Shown here in pieces: positions 11,600 to 22,625 of a stretch of DNA of 64,000 nt (positions are counted from its first letter, which is position 1; every line of letters begins with the position of its first letter). The notes under the pieces were generated by a model that saw only the letters and a list, made by a program, of their open reading frames with translations, did no database searches and had not been told where the DNA came from. Made by a program: the position numbers and the translations under genes. Source of the stretch: Halocaridina rubra (taxonomy: Eukaryota > Arthropoda > Malacostraca > Decapoda > Atyidae); contig JAXCGZ010011625.1 in assembly GCA_037179515.1 (NCBI GenBank), positions 1-64,000 on the forward strand, written 5' to 3'.

Positions 11600-13440
11600 A
11601 AACCTCTCCAAAAACTTCTGTAACTCAAGCTTTCCCCCTCTCATTCATTTTGATGGTTCTATAGCTTGCTCTCCCACTGACAAAGCCACTCTTTGGTTCT
11701 CATTTTTCTGCCAACTCTTCCATAAACAGTTCCAGCACACATGTCCCTCAATCTTTACCCCTATTTAACCCTGTACCCTCCCTTATCCTTTGTTCACGCA
11801 TAGTTCATAAGGTTCTTCGCTCGCTAAAGACGAACCAGTCATCTGGTCCCAATGGTATCCCTGCAAGGTTCCTTAAGCAGTTTGCAGATGAACTGGCTCT
11901 CTTGCTTTGCTGTTTTATTCGCCTCATTCTGTCCACCAGTATCTATCCTTTATCTTGGAAGCATGATCTAGTGCAGCCTGTTCCTAAGAAGGGTGACCAC
12001 TCTATTCCTTCAAACTACTGACCTATTGCCCTAACCTCTTCTGTCGCTAAAATTTTCAAAACTTTGCTCAATGCTCACTTCTTGAAATGTCTTGAATCTA
12101 ACTACTTATCTCCGATCACCAGTTTGGCTTCTACAAGGCAAGATCCACTGGTGACCTTCTATCCTATCTTACTCATGTATGGTCATCTTCTCTGTGGAAC
12201 TATGGGGAATCCTTTGTTGTCGCCCTTGATATCTCTTAAGGCTTTTGACAGAGTCTGTCACAAGGCTCAGTTGGCCAAACTCCCTGCTTATGGCTTTACC
12301 CCTTCTCTCTGTTCTCTGATTTCCAGTTATCTTTCTGACCATTTTATATCTGTAGTTGTTGACAGTGCAACATTTGGCCCATTCCTTGTTACCAGTGGTG
12401 TTCCACACGGCTCTGTTCTTTCACCTACTCTATTCCTTCTCTTCATCAATGATCTTCTACAATCCCCATCTTCCTCGCTTCTTCACTCCTTTGCCAACGA
12501 TTCTATCCTTCACTTTTCCTCTGCATTTTCTTCACAACCTTCATCTGCTACTCGTAATCAGTCTCGTATCACTCTTTCTTCTACTCTCATCTCTGATTTG
12601 CAGAGAGTATCTGAGTGGGACACCCAAAATTTAGTTAAATTTAGTGCCTTCAAGACGCAGTTTCTGGCTATCTCTTCATCTTCTTCTCCTCCTGATAACC
12701 CAATTGTCTTCGAAACTAACGAAATTTATCCTCTTAATTCTATCAACATATTAGGAATCCATATAGCTTCTAACTTGTCTTGGAGGAATCACATAATCCA
12801 AATTTCTAAATCTGCATCCAAAAAATTGGGGGTTCTGTTTCGTTTTCGTCATTACTTTAACTCTTTACAGTTACTTAAAATATATAAAGGCCTTATCCGT
12901 CCCTGCTTAGAATACTGCTCTCACATACGGGATGCTTCTTCTTATACTTATCTCCTTGATAGGGTTGACTCTAAGGCAGTCAGACTCATTAATAACCCTT
13001 CTTTTAATTCTAATCTGGATTCTCTTTCTCTTTGCCATAAGGTATTATCCGTATCTCATTTCTATTGCTACTACTTCCATTGCTGCTCGCCAAGCATCGT
13101 CTCATAGGTATTGTGTGGAGATTTATAGCTCGAGGATTGGTCGGTCCAGTGACTTCTTCCCATCTACCTCCAGACTCTGGAACTCTTCCTCCTTCTGCCT
13201 TTCCTTATTCTTATAACCTATCTTCCTTCAAAAAGGGCTCTATCGTCATCCCAGGGCCTACTTCTGCCATACATACCTCTAGGTCCTCAGTACATTGACT
13301 ATTCTATGTGCATCATTACATCATCTCTGCCTTGTCCATAACCTTTTTCTTTTCCTTTGTCTTAATGTTGTCCTTGCATCCGGGCCGCTATTGATGAGGG
13401 CACTTTTTTTTGCCGGTCCTGGTGTCACACGTACAAACAG
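11600..13440 (+). pseudogene. Jockey-superfamily LINE reverse transcriptase
   Basis: Upstream of the long frame (12064-13107), a readable segment gives LRSLKTNQSSGPNGIPARFL, PLSWKHDLVQPVPKKGDHS and ALTSSVAKIFKTLLN (RT boxes 1-2) with one TGA at about 12021. The long frame has ISLKAFDRVCH (box 3; the expected Asp of 'D(I/L)SKAFDRV' is altered), SGVPHGSVLSPTLFLLFIND (box 4) and SFANDSILHF (box 5, FADD changed to FAND). The C-terminus LIRPCLEYCSHIRDASS then shifts frame to RTSSHLPPDSGTLPPSAFP and ...FKKGSIVIPGP. The 3' UTR ends near GGTCCTGGTGTCAC at about 13430. A reverse copy of this 3' end lies at 23470-23590. 5' truncated, catalytically dead. Confidence 0.8.
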
Positions 13441-14025
13441 TGTGATTTTATGCCAGATAGTTAGTTGAGCTTCGTGAAAGAATTAAGTCATCACACGGCA
13501 TTAGAAGAGGAAGAAGAACAACCGCTCAATTTACTCTCACCCGCCATATTGTTATTGTCCTCATCTACTCATTCGTTGGTTTTGCTTGTTATTGACCTTA
13601 CTGTGTCTCCTAAGCATAGTGGTGATATTTCTGATGGCAGTGCTGCGAAAAGAAAAGAAAGCCTTCATCATGGAACTTAAAGTTGAAATAGTAAAATGCT
13701 TGTAAGAGGGAGAAAATGGTACGAACATTGGCTGTTGACTGGGATTAGCCCATTCAAACATGGCAACGATCATTAAGGAGATAGTACTTTTACTATATTT
13801 ATGTCATAGATTACACAAGTAAAGGTAAGCAATACTGTATAGTGTAGTTTTGCTATTTTATGTCTTAGATTAAGAACTTAGATTATTTTTCTATGTTTTA
13901 GAGTATTTATTTTTAACATTGATGGGGTACCTAAGTTCAAGTTTAGGTGTTTTCCAACTCATGATGATTTTCGGGTTATGACAGCTATCAGGAACGGAAG
14001 CTTGTCATAAATTGGGGACCCCCTG
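13441..14025 (+). pseudogene. Tigger/pogo remnant with HTH start and 3' terminal repeat
   Basis: Around 13606-13780 a broken frame reads SPKHSGDISDGSAAKRKE, then MELKVEIVKCL-stop-EGEN and LGLAHSNMATIIKE, the Tigger psq-type HTH. It passes directly into the element's 3' non-coding end, which finishes GGGGACCCCCTG at 14025 followed by TA. The same 3' non-coding sequence recurs at about 24395-24590 and inverted at 36735-36950, so this is a multi-copy deletion family. No clear 5' terminal repeat was seen. Confidence 0.7.
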
Positions 14026-14027
14026 TA

Positions 14028-14660
14028 GTAATTTTGGGCACATTAATATGTGAACTATTGCATTTATTATCAGTTTAGATAAAAATTTAATCATTCACTT
14101 TTCTTTTGGTTCGTTAATCATGCATGCAAATGACAAAAGAGTGGCAGAATTGCTACTAGAAAGGTTTTTATATATTAATTTGTGTCCACAAGGAGGTTTA
14201 ATTTTTAGTAGATAATAATCATCCCTGAATATATGTTATCGAGATTCATTCCTGAATCATTGTAGAATATTAGCATGGATCTAGTTTAGTGTAACTTCAA
14301 GTAGCTTTTACTAGATCGTATATTTTTGTTTCATTTCCCAATATTTTTAGCTTTTATGTCTTTTGGAACTTTTTATTTATCCAGTGGAAGATTGCTGATT
14401 AACAGTTTTTTTGGTATGCCATTTAGCTTACTTCATTAGGATGGTGCAATTGTTAACTTAATAATTTATGATTATGAAGTGTTGTAAGCATAGTGTCATG
14501 TAACAGGGAAACAGAATTATATTTTTTTCTTATTCATAATTGCAGAATATTTATAATTCAAAAATGTAACCATCATTTACATCATGCTATTTTCAAGAAA
14601 AGAATGTCCAGTTGGAAGATGTATTTAATCTAATATTTTTTTCTCTATTCGTTTTTGCAG
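14028..14660. other. Upstream region of the zinc-finger gene
   Basis: No gene seen. AT-rich, probably intron or 5' flank of the gene beginning at 15006. Confidence 0.4.
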
Positions 14661-14723
14661 GCATAACATGCAATAGTGTAATTATCCGTGTCCATCAGCC
14701 AGTTCTTCAACATATGAAGAGAC
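14661..14723 (+). other. Possible 5' UTR exon of the zinc-finger gene
   Basis: A pyrimidine-rich acceptor (ttctctattcgtttttgcag) ends at 14660, and a donor-like GTATGT starts at 14724. A second acceptor-like TTTTATAGTGCAG ends at 14938, 67 bp before the coding ATG. Together they allow a 63-nt untranslated exon, but splice-like strings are common and there is no transcript evidence. Confidence 0.3.
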
Positions 14724-15005
14724 GTATGTAATGTTACATATTGAGATGTGTGCTTCTACTTACGCTATATTTGAGTTTTTGCTCATATATTACAGAAACC
14801 AATGGCATCAGATTCTTTCAAAAGTATAATTTCAAATTCTTTTTAAATAATGAGAAAGCTGTAATGTAAAAATCATAATATTTGACATATGAGACAATAT
14901 ATGATACATAATTTAATATAATTGATTTTATAGTGCAGTGTGTGGGAAGTCTGCACATATAGAGAAAATCTCACATCCCCCTTCTGACATTTAGTCAACA
15001 CTGTA

Positions 15006-16418
15006 ATGAACATGGAGGAAACAAGTGAGGGTAGTATTGTAGAGAATACTCCGTCTTTGGTTGTCTGTGTGAAATCTAAAGAAAAATCTTTTCTCTGTAC
15101 TGGAAGTGGCAAGATATTTGCTAATACAAGCACACTAGCAAAACACATTAGAGTGCACTCACAAGAAAAGCCATACACTTGCGGCATATGCGAAAAGAGT
15201 TTTAGTCAAAAGAAACATCTTATTCAACATATGAGGGTTCATACCAAAGAGAAGCCATTTATTTGTTCTGAATGCGGAAAGTGTTTTAATCGGAAAGATA
15301 ATCTGGAAGCTCATATGAGGGTTCACACTAAAGAGAAAAAATTTTTTTGTTCCGAGTGCAGAAAGGGTTTTAGTCGAAAAGACCGTCTCAATGCTCATAT
15401 AACAATCCATACAAAGAAAAAACCATTCATATGTAAGGTGTGTGGTAAAAGTTTCACACACACACATAGTCTTAGTCGTCATCTAGATACCCATCTTGAT
15501 ATAAAACCTTATTCTTGTCCTTTATGTGACCAAGGCTTTACTCAGTCAAGCCTTGTCACGAGCCACATGAGGGTACATACAAAAGAAAAACCCTTTAAAT
15601 GCATGGAATGTGGTCAAGGATTTGCCAGGAAATCTACTCTACATGATCATGTGAGAACACACACACTTGAAAAACCATACGCTTGTGCTGAATGTGGGAA
15701 GAGTTTTCGTGTGAAAAGTACTCTATCTGTCCATATGAGATCACATAAACAAGATGGACCTTATTCGTGTGGTGTATGTCGAATGAGTTTCCGCTTGAAA
15801 CGTGCACTCAGTACACACGCAAGAGTGCATGTGGAGGAGAGACCTTACTCATGTAGTATATGTGGTGCAAAATTTACACGATCTTTCCACCTAAATAGAC
15901 ACATGAAAATACATAATGAAGGTAATAGACTTGGTCTTCAAAAGAAATTGGATACACTGAACTTTGCATCTTCAGGTAATGATGAAGCTCCTGTTTTCAG
16001 TGCAATCCATAATAAGTGTTTAAGACATGATGAATCTTCAGATGCTTTTAAATCTCTAGGAAGTGATGAAACTAGCACATTATGTGTCCGAACTCTTAAA
16101 AATAATCCTGAAAATTTCTCAGATCTCTTTAGTAGTAGTCAGGAGAAAGAGGATGCAACAGATTTCATACAAAAGATAGATGTCTTAGATGAGTTCATTA
16201 GCGTTAAGGAGGAAGTAGTTTTACCTGATGATGAAGGTGATAAAAGAAATGACAATGTAAATGCCTTTGAAGGTGTTAATGACACCAAAGGGAACAACAG
16301 CCATAAAGGCTTAACTCCTGAACTACTGAATTTAAATTTTCCTCATGTTAAGATGGAAGATTTATCAGATAATGAAGGTGATGAAATTGGTGTCCAGGAT
16401 CCCTTGGGTGGTTTGTGA
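15006..16418 (+). CDS. C2H2 zinc-finger protein, 470 aa
   Basis: A single uninterrupted frame with nine canonical C2H2 fingers (about residues 58-305) joined by TKEKP/LEKP/EERP linkers, preceded by one degenerate finger (FLCTGSGKIF) that has lost a zinc-binding cysteine. Tandem fingers of this type normally bind DNA in the nucleus; the target cannot be read from the sequence. The 160-residue tail has no finger, is rich in Asp/Glu/Ser, and contains two sumoylation-type sites (SVKEE and HVKMED). No KRAB, BTB or ZAD domain is seen. An in-frame TGA at 14985 precedes the ATG, so the start is closed. A second ATG two codons in (AACATGG) has the better start context. It is the only intact non-mobile gene in the window and may have upstream non-coding exons. 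It could belong to a larger family of intron-poor fingers. Confidence 0.88.
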   Translation: MNMEETSEGSIVENTPSLVVCVKSKEKSFLCTGSGKIFANTSTLAKHIRVHSQEKPYTCGICEKSFSQKKHLIQHMRVHTKEKPFICSECGKCFNRKDNLEAHMRVHTKEKKFFCSECRKGFSRKDRLNAHITIHTKKKPFICKVCGKSFTHTHSLSRHLDTHLDIKPYSCPLCDQGFTQSSLVTSHMRVHTKEKPFKCMECGQGFARKSTLHDHVRTHTLEKPYACAECGKSFRVKSTLSVHMRSHKQDGPYSCGVCRMSFRLKRALSTHARVHVEERPYSCSICGAKFTRSFHLNRHMKIHNEGNRLGLQKKLDTLNFASSGNDEAPVFSAIHNKCLRHDESSDAFKSLGSDETSTLCVRTLKNNPENFSDLFSSSQEKEDATDFIQKIDVLDEFISVKEEVVLPDDEGDKRNDNVNAFEGVNDTKGNNSHKGLTPELLNLNFPHVKMEDLSDNEGDEIGVQDPLGGL

Positions 16419-16575
16419 GGCAACTATTCACCAGTTTTTTGTGATCCTGTATGTCACCTCGGGTATCTGAGTATGGTGTGCATGTGTGTTGGCTCATTTT
16501 AGGAGCAGTGTTCTCATGCTCATGCTTCAGTAAAGGCAATGACACATGATTGATCAACTTTTACCAAAGATTTAC

Positions 16576-16581
16576 AATAAA
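16576..16581 (+). terminator. Polyadenylation signal of the zinc-finger gene
   Basis: AATAAA about 158 nt after the stop codon, in the first plausible position for a 3' end. Confidence 0.5.
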
Positions 16582-17385
16582 AGACTTTGCTGTCATCGAG
16601 CTTTGCCTGGAAAGTTCTATTTTAGCAAAGCCTCTCTCTCGTCCCATCTTTGTAGCACTAAAAAAATACTTCATCAGCCTGATTTGTTCTCAAAGTGCCT
16701 TAAGGATGGTGCCCATGGTAATATTAATGAAACTTTAAGAGGAATGAGACAGCAATTCTGAATTCTCAAAGGAAGACTGTGTGTAAGTACCATCTTTAAA
16801 GGGTGTTTGTACTTCAAAAATAGTCTTTGGAAAATTTAATATAGGGAGTTCCCGTTGTTCGTCGCTAATCAGGACCATGAAAACATGACTAATAACAAAG
16901 CAAAGAACAACAAAACTATTTTTCCCATTAGCATCCATGTTAATAGGGTCTAATAAAAACTACCCATCCTATATCTGTGTATTCCTTTCAATTGCAAAAC
17001 ATTATAAAATGAGAAGCTATACATAAACATATATATATATAAAATAGAAATAGTAATAAGGAAAAAAAAGTAAATGAAATGAATAATAATATAATTAAAA
17101 GAAAAAGCATAGCTGACAACAGCGAGGCAGTAGACAATGATTGTGGGGATGAGGGGGTAGCCAAGCAGTGGAGAAGGATGGAGAAGCGGAAGAAGGGACT
17201 TCAAATCGGTCTTATGGGAACTGGCATTATCTAGCAACAACTAAATCTTAAAATTTAGGTTATTTTCTCAGCAATAATAATAATTATGATATTTTCATAG
17301 GTATGCATGTATGTATGTGTGTGTGTGTCTAATACACATATAGTTAACACACTGTGAGAAAAGGAGAGGCTTGGGCTACATGTAC
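16582..17385. other. Intergenic flank of the BEL/Pao element
   Basis: No gene supported. A segment starting TATAGGGAGTTCCCGTTGTT at about 16840 looks like a Tigger-style terminal repeat without an identified partner. A short GT run lies at about 17317-17327. TGTAC at 17381-17385 is the left target duplication of the following element. Confidence 0.45.
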
Positions 17386-17827
17386 TGTTACCGCCACCCA
17401 TGGCGGTAGAGAGAGGGAGAGAGAGAGAGCAGCAACACACATGTATGTGTGTATATGCAGACAGAGAGAGAGAGAGAGAAAGGGGCGCCAAGGAGTGTCA
17501 GGCAAGACACAACAGGCCCTTGTTCTTGCTTAGTAAGTATAATCCATATACAGTGTTACCTCCCTTATCGTGGTAGTTTGGTTCCGGGACCCGGCGCAAA
17601 CCAGGAAATCCGCGGAGTAGGATCACCCTATATGTACATAGATATTTTAATGTATTTTTACGTTTACACTGTATAAACCCTCCCTGTACTGTTAAAAAAA
17701 CACCCTTTACATTATAAATAACAGCAAGCAACGTAATTTTTTATGAAAGTGATAGGAATATTTACCGTGAATGAGGTGATGATGACTTGACATACATAGG
17801 TACAGTATTTTACAATAATTTTTACGT

Positions 17828-17977
17828 TTACGTCAAAGAGCGGCCGACATCCACACACATTTTTCCTTCTTTCAACATATCTAAGAGTTTCACTTTATCT
17901 ACAATGGTTAACATTTTCATTTGCTGCTTAGGCTCACTACAAGAAGCCTTAGAAGATGAAGGATGCTTGGGAGGCAT
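17828..17977 (-). pseudogene. Tigger transposase first-helix remnant, 49 aa
   Basis: From ATG at 17977 the minus strand reads MPPKHPSSSKASCSEPKQQM followed by KMLTIVDKVKLLDMLKEGK and a TAA at 17828. This is the N-terminal start of Tigger-family transposases (KR-rich leader plus first psq helix). The remaining HTH and DDE domains are absent. It classifies the enclosing element and, by shared ends, the foldback at 5.2-6.4 kb. Confidence 0.75.
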
Positions 17978-18010
17978 TGCAAAGGTTAAAATATGCGAGT
18001 AAAAAAATCA

Positions 18011-18565
18011 CAAGCAAAACATATTAATAATAATAAGCACAACGTGAATGGCGCACACGAGTGAGGCGAGACAATGGAAGATGGTGGAAGCCTTTGTCCG
18101 AAACGCTGATAGCGGTATTGTATTTTACATGTTGCAATACTGTTAGTATTTATGTTTTTTACTATTATTTACTGTTTTATTATTCTTAGGCTAAGAAATA
18201 CGTTTTTTTTATCAATAAAATCATGAAACTACTGGAAATATAAATATATATGCTAGCTCACGTAGCTGCGACCCCAATACATTGTACGCTATCGAACACA
18301 AGCAAAACGTTTAATAAGCACAACGTGAACGGCGCACACGTGAGTTAGACTGAACGAGTCTTTGTCTAAAATGCTGATAGCGGTATCATATTTTACATGT
18401 TGCAATACTGTTAGTATTTATGTTTTTTACTATTTTTTACTGTTTTAAAATTCTTAGGCTAATAAATACGTTTTTTTATCAATAAAATCATGAAACTACT
18501 GGAAATATAAATATATATGCTAGCTCACGTAGCTGCGACCCCAATACATTGTACGCTATCGAACA
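18011..18565. repeat. Tandem duplication inside the Tigger element
   Basis: Two units of about 287 and 268 bp (18011-18297, 18298-18565). Both begin acaagcaaaac, contain aagcacaacgtgaa(t/c)ggcgcac and end gtacgctatcgaaca. A third degraded piece lies at about 18805-18900. Confidence 0.85.
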
Positions 18566-18767
18566 CTATTTCGCATGATGCAATACTGTGAGTTATACTG
18601 TACGTACGTATATCATTCAGTTATTAGTACAATGTATATTAAATTAAAATTCATTTACTTATTTGATGATTGTACAAAATCTATTGTATTTATTCATTGT
18701 AATTTGGACCAAATATTCCTTTTGTAAAGATTATACTGTACTTTTCAAAAGAGGTGGTCAATAAACG

Positions 18768-18793
18768 TATCTATCTATCTATCTATCTATCTA
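18768..18793. repeat. (TATC)n microsatellite
   Basis: Six to seven TATC units directly after 'caataaacg', an arrangement like some LINE 3' tails. Confidence 0.85.
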
Positions 18794-19382
18794 AATTTAT
18801 GTATTTTGCTCTTTTTTACTGTTTTATTATTCGTAGGCTGGGAAATAATTTTTTTTTATCAATTAGATAATGAAATATGTTTTTTTCAATAAAAAAAATG
18901 AAAATACTGAGAATTTTTTTTTTTAAATATTTTAATATTTTTGCATATACCCATGAAATAAAATAATAATTTATCCAAACAAAATCCGCGATACAGTGAG
19001 AACGCGAACCAAGAAAAGCGAATAACCGGGGGAACACTGTACTGCCATACACCTCGAGAGGATAGGCAGACAGAAACTGAGTGGATCCGAGAGCTGATGT
19101 ATTATTCAGCGGATTTATTCTGGGCTCAATTACGTAAGTTATGAGAAGCTAACTGCATTAACCTATAATAATTAACATGTAGCATAAAATGATAAATAGA
19201 GAGTAAGGATGATGACATTACCTAAATACACTTTTGTAAGGTAGAATCATATACTGTATTCAATGATTAATAGTAGTTGTTTTATGGCTTCTAGGCAAAC
19301 CGTACCTATAAAAACGAGTCTGCGATATGGCCCTTTTCTTTATCACCTACTAATAAACTTGACTGCCTTAAAGGCGTCAATA

Positions 19383-19861
19383 ATTGCGTAAAGCCTTGAG
19401 GGAGATGATGAAGACCAGATACTGAGGTGACGACCGCTACGTCACAGTGGAGAGACTACGGCGACGAAGTAATCAGCTTAAATGAGTCAGAGTGAGGAGC
19501 GACCGTGAACGAAATATACTGGGGACGAGCAAATGAAAGAACTTCTGAGCGAGGATCGAAAATAGACGCAAAAGTCTACGGAGTGAAACACGAACTTTCA
19601 AATAATTTTTTTTTTTTTTGCATAATACAATTCAGCGGCTAATAGAGAGATGAGTCTCAGCCCAGGTAAGGCATAATTTAAGAACTGTGATAGACAGAGG
19701 ATCACCTGAGAGCTGGTGTATGGAGGAATAGATGAATACAGCATTGTAGAGAGTGTGCCGGTGGCAACAAAGGTGAATAATAAAGGTTGAAACATAGTGA
19801 TTACTGATTGAACATTGCTGTGGGTCGTCTTGAAGGTCTCAGCAGACCTAAGGGTTAATTA
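19383..19861. other. Non-coding internal region of the BEL element
   Basis: Between the 5' LTR and the Pol remnant. No clear primer-binding site follows the LTR, which would fit the internal deletion. A run of 13-14 T at about 19606-19619 and a G run near 19868 are the only notable strings. Confidence 0.4.
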
Positions 19862-21751
19862 TTGCAACGGGGGGAGTGTTTACAGCTAGAGGTCAAGCTT
19901 GACGACGTCGTGTACTGGACGGACAGTATGCTCGTGCTGCAGTACATCAGCAATCTTAGCAGGCGGTTCAAGACCTACGTTGCTAACAGGGTGGCGCAAT
20001 ACAGCGTCTGGCACCGATCCGACAATGGCGACACGTGCCCTCAGCACATAACCCAGCAGACGACGTATCGCGGGGCCTATCGAACCATGCCATGATGGTG
20101 AGGAGCAGGTGGACAAGTTGGCCGGACTTCCTAGGCTACCCAAGGAAGCATTGGCCTCCGGAAAACACTACGCCGGCAGGAGACACTGAAGACATGGAGC
20201 TGCGACCGCCCTTATCACTGACAGCGTTGGTAACTGAGACTCCACCTTCAGCATCTCAATGCCTCTGGAACCAGTTCTCTAGCTGGGATACATTACTGAG
20301 ATCGGTGGCCTGGCTATGGAGGTTCATCGGGTGGCGCTTTCCCAGGCTGGCCTCTCTGGTGAACAATCATAGCTACATTTCCGTGGACGAGTTACACATG
20401 GCTGAACATCAGGTTATTAAGGCCGTGCAAAAGGAGAGTTATGGGGAGGCAGTCAAGGCTCTCCGAAGTGGCAAGCCACCCACCAAGAGCTGTGGGATAT
20501 TCTTCTTTGAGCCACACCTAGATTCGAAAGGTTTAGTACGAGTGGGTGGTTGCCTACGTAAAGCCGTGGTGACACAGGACATACGTAACCCAATTCTCCT
20601 CCCTAAGGACCATCCAGTTACTACCCTCGTTATCCGACGCATCCACCAGGTAAATGCAGGACACATGGGGAGGGAGCTCACGATCGCCTCACTGAGAGAA
20701 GAGTACTGGGTCTCACAGGTGCGGCGACTGGTAGATAGATTGCTGAGACAGTGCGTCTTGTGCAAAAGGCAAAATGGGTAGCCGCAACCACAGAGACAGG
20801 CGGATCTTCCAGATGATAGAGTGGCATATGGACGACCCCCCTTTGAGGCCACAGGACTCGACTGCTTTGGCCACTTCATGGTTACCGTGAGACGTCGATG
20901 CGATAAGAGATGGGGCTGCCTCTTTACGTGCCTTAGCACCAGGGCGGTCCACCTGGAGACACTTACCAGGCTAGATGCTACAGACCTACTCTCGGCTATC
21001 TCTCGGTTCACGCGCAGGAGGGGCGTCAAGCCACGGCTGTTGCGATCGGATAATGGCACCAACATGGTACGGGCGTGCAAGGATCTCAAAGAGGCTGCGA
21101 AGTCCTGGGAGGCCGACCGAGTGTTACAAACAAGGCTGGCCGAGCGGGAAATACGTTGGATTTTCAACGCCCCCGGGGCTCCACACGCAGGAGGTGTCTG
21201 GGAGCAACAAATTCGCACTGTAAAGAAAACGCTCTATACTCTGATTGGAAATCAGGTGTTGGATGACGGCCGCCTGCAAACCTTATTCTGTGAGGTGGAG
21301 CGGATCGTCAATAATCGACCGTTAACTATGGCTTCACAGGAGCCAGGGGATGAGACGGTGCTTATGCCTGCTCACGCTCTATATGCCAGGGGGGGATCCC
21401 GGCCCTTTCCCGGGAGTATGGACTGCTGAAGATTGCATCCGACGCCGATGGTGGCACGCACAGCTGCTGGCTAATCAGTTCTGGAAGAGGTGGTTGAGGG
21501 AATATCTGCTGAGTTTGCGGAGCAGACAAAGGAAAGTCTGGGGGAGTCCAAATCTATCCGTTGGTGATGTGGTTCTCATCATGGATATGCCCACCCTTAG
21601 GAATCAGTGGCCACTAGCTAGGGTCATAAAAATCTTCCATAGTGACGATGGGATTGTTCGTTGGGTACGGGTCAGGACGCGCAAGGGGACACTGATGAGG
21701 GCACTGATTCATCTCTGCTTACTGGAGGGAGTGCACATTCCGGAGATGTAA
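19862..21751 (+). pseudogene. BEL/Pao Pol remnant: RNase H end and integrase
   Basis: The first frame (19862-20095) carries VVYWTDSMLVLQYISN and RRFKTYVANRV, the Pao RNase H end. A frameshift near 20035 leads to PSAHNPADDVSRGL and the long linker, then the zinc-binding HMGRELT...CVLCKRQNG. A single in-frame TAG at 20779-20781 interrupts. The same frame resumes with the integrase core GLDCFGHFMV, LLRSDNGTNM and PHAGGVWEQQIRTVKK (Pao DDE region; the Asp residues and the Glu of GGVWEQ are present). A further shift in a G run at about 21393 leads to the C-terminal RKVWGSPNLSVGDVVLIMD and NQWPLARVIKIF. Reverse transcriptase and Gag are gone. Inactive. Confidence 0.88.
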
Positions 21752-21803
21752 TATGCCCACGTGGGGCTTGGTTTCGGCAGCCGCTACTGCTCGACGGGGG
21801 GAG

Positions 21804-22302
21804 TGTTACGGCCACCCATGGCAGTAGAGAGAGAGAGAGAGCAGCAACACATATATGTGTATATATGCAGACAGAGAGAGAGAGAGAGAGAGGGGCGCCA
21901 AGGAGTGTCAGGAAAGACACAACATGCCCTTGGTCTTGCTTAGTAAGTATAATCCATATACTGCCATACACCTCGAGAGGATAGGCAGACAGAAACTGAG
22001 TGGATTCGAGAGCAGACGTATTATTCAGCGGATTTATTCTGGGCCTCAGTTATGTAAGTTATGAGAAGCTAACTGCATTAACCTATAATAATTAACATGT
22101 AGCATAAAATGATAAATAGAGAGTAAGGATGATGACATTAACTAAATACACTTGTGTAAGGTAGAATCATATATTGTATTCAATGATTAATAGTAGTTGT
22201 TTTATGGCTTCTAGGCAAACCGTACCTATAAAGACGAGTCTGGGATATGGCCCTTTTCTTATTCACCTACTAATAAACTTGACTGCCTTAAAGGCGTCAA
22301 TA
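21804..22302 (+). repeat. 3' LTR of the BEL/Pao element
   Basis: 499 bp, beginning TGTTACGGCCACCCATGG after the G-rich polypurine tract and ending AAAGGCGTCAATA before TGTAC. It is the uninterrupted counterpart of the 5' LTR. Confidence 0.92.
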
Positions 22303-22436
22303 TGTACCATCTTGGGAGAGGTAGATACCGACTTACATATTTTAGCAGTTGCTTTAAGTTTATGCTTTAGCTAATGAGCAATTTACATGCTATTTTATGA
22401 TTTTTGATATACAGTATTTTGTTACTTTTATTACTT

Positions 22437-22625
22437 ACCCCCGTCCCCTGAGGGAGGGGGTAAGACTACTTCCTGCGTGTCGTAAAAGCCTACTAAATGG
22501 GGCGGAGCGAGGGGCCTGGGAATCCCCTCCTTTGTATTAACTTCCCACAAAAGTCAAAGTATTTTCTTTGACCCAGCCACCCCCCTTATGAGGGGGAATA
22601 TGGCTTTGGTATATGGATGAATAGA
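22437..22625 (+). repeat. Short interspersed repeat, longest copy
   Basis: Starts ACCCCCGTCCCCTGAGGGAG, continues GTCGTAAAAGCCTACTAAAT and GGGGCGGAGCGAGGGG, and ends GAGGGGGAATATGGCT. It shares its 3' half with 24590-24720, 9564-9705 (reverse) and 30-118. I see no tRNA-like promoter boxes in it. Confidence 0.6.

Larger units (their letters stand above)
17551..19039. mobile_element. Tigger/pogo element nested in the BEL LTR
   Basis: Termini CAGTGTTACCTCCCTTAT and, in reverse complement, CAGTGTTCCCCCGGTTAT lie between duplicated TA dinucleotides (17549-17550 and 19040-19041). The sister LTR shows the empty site CCATATACTGCC with a single TA, which proves the insertion and its exact borders. 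Length 1489 bp. It holds a 49-codon transposase remnant (17828-17977, minus), a tandem duplication (18011-18565) and a TATC microsatellite. Non-autonomous. It has the same ends as the foldback element at 5186-6404. Confidence 0.93.
17386..19382 (+). repeat. 5' LTR of the BEL/Pao element (interrupted)
   Basis: 17386-17550 and 19040-19382 match the uninterrupted 3' LTR at 21804-22302 almost base for base. They begin TGTTAC(C/G)GCCACCCATGG and end ...AAAGGCGTCAATA. A GA microsatellite near the left end differs in length between LTRs. The two halves are separated by the Tigger-like insertion. Confidence 0.92.
17386..22302 (+). mobile_element. BEL/Pao LTR retrotransposon, internally deleted
   Basis: Two LTRs in direct orientation (17386-19382, enlarged by an insertion; 21804-22302) are flanked by TGTAC (17381-17385 and 22303-22307), a 5-bp duplication typical of LTR elements. 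Only about 2.4 kb lies between the LTRs, holding the last part of RNase H, integrase and the polypurine tract. Gag, protease and the reverse transcriptase core are missing, so the copy cannot move on its own. The order 5' LTR, Pol remnant, G-rich polypurine tract (about 21796-21803), 3' LTR is intact. Confidence 0.9.
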
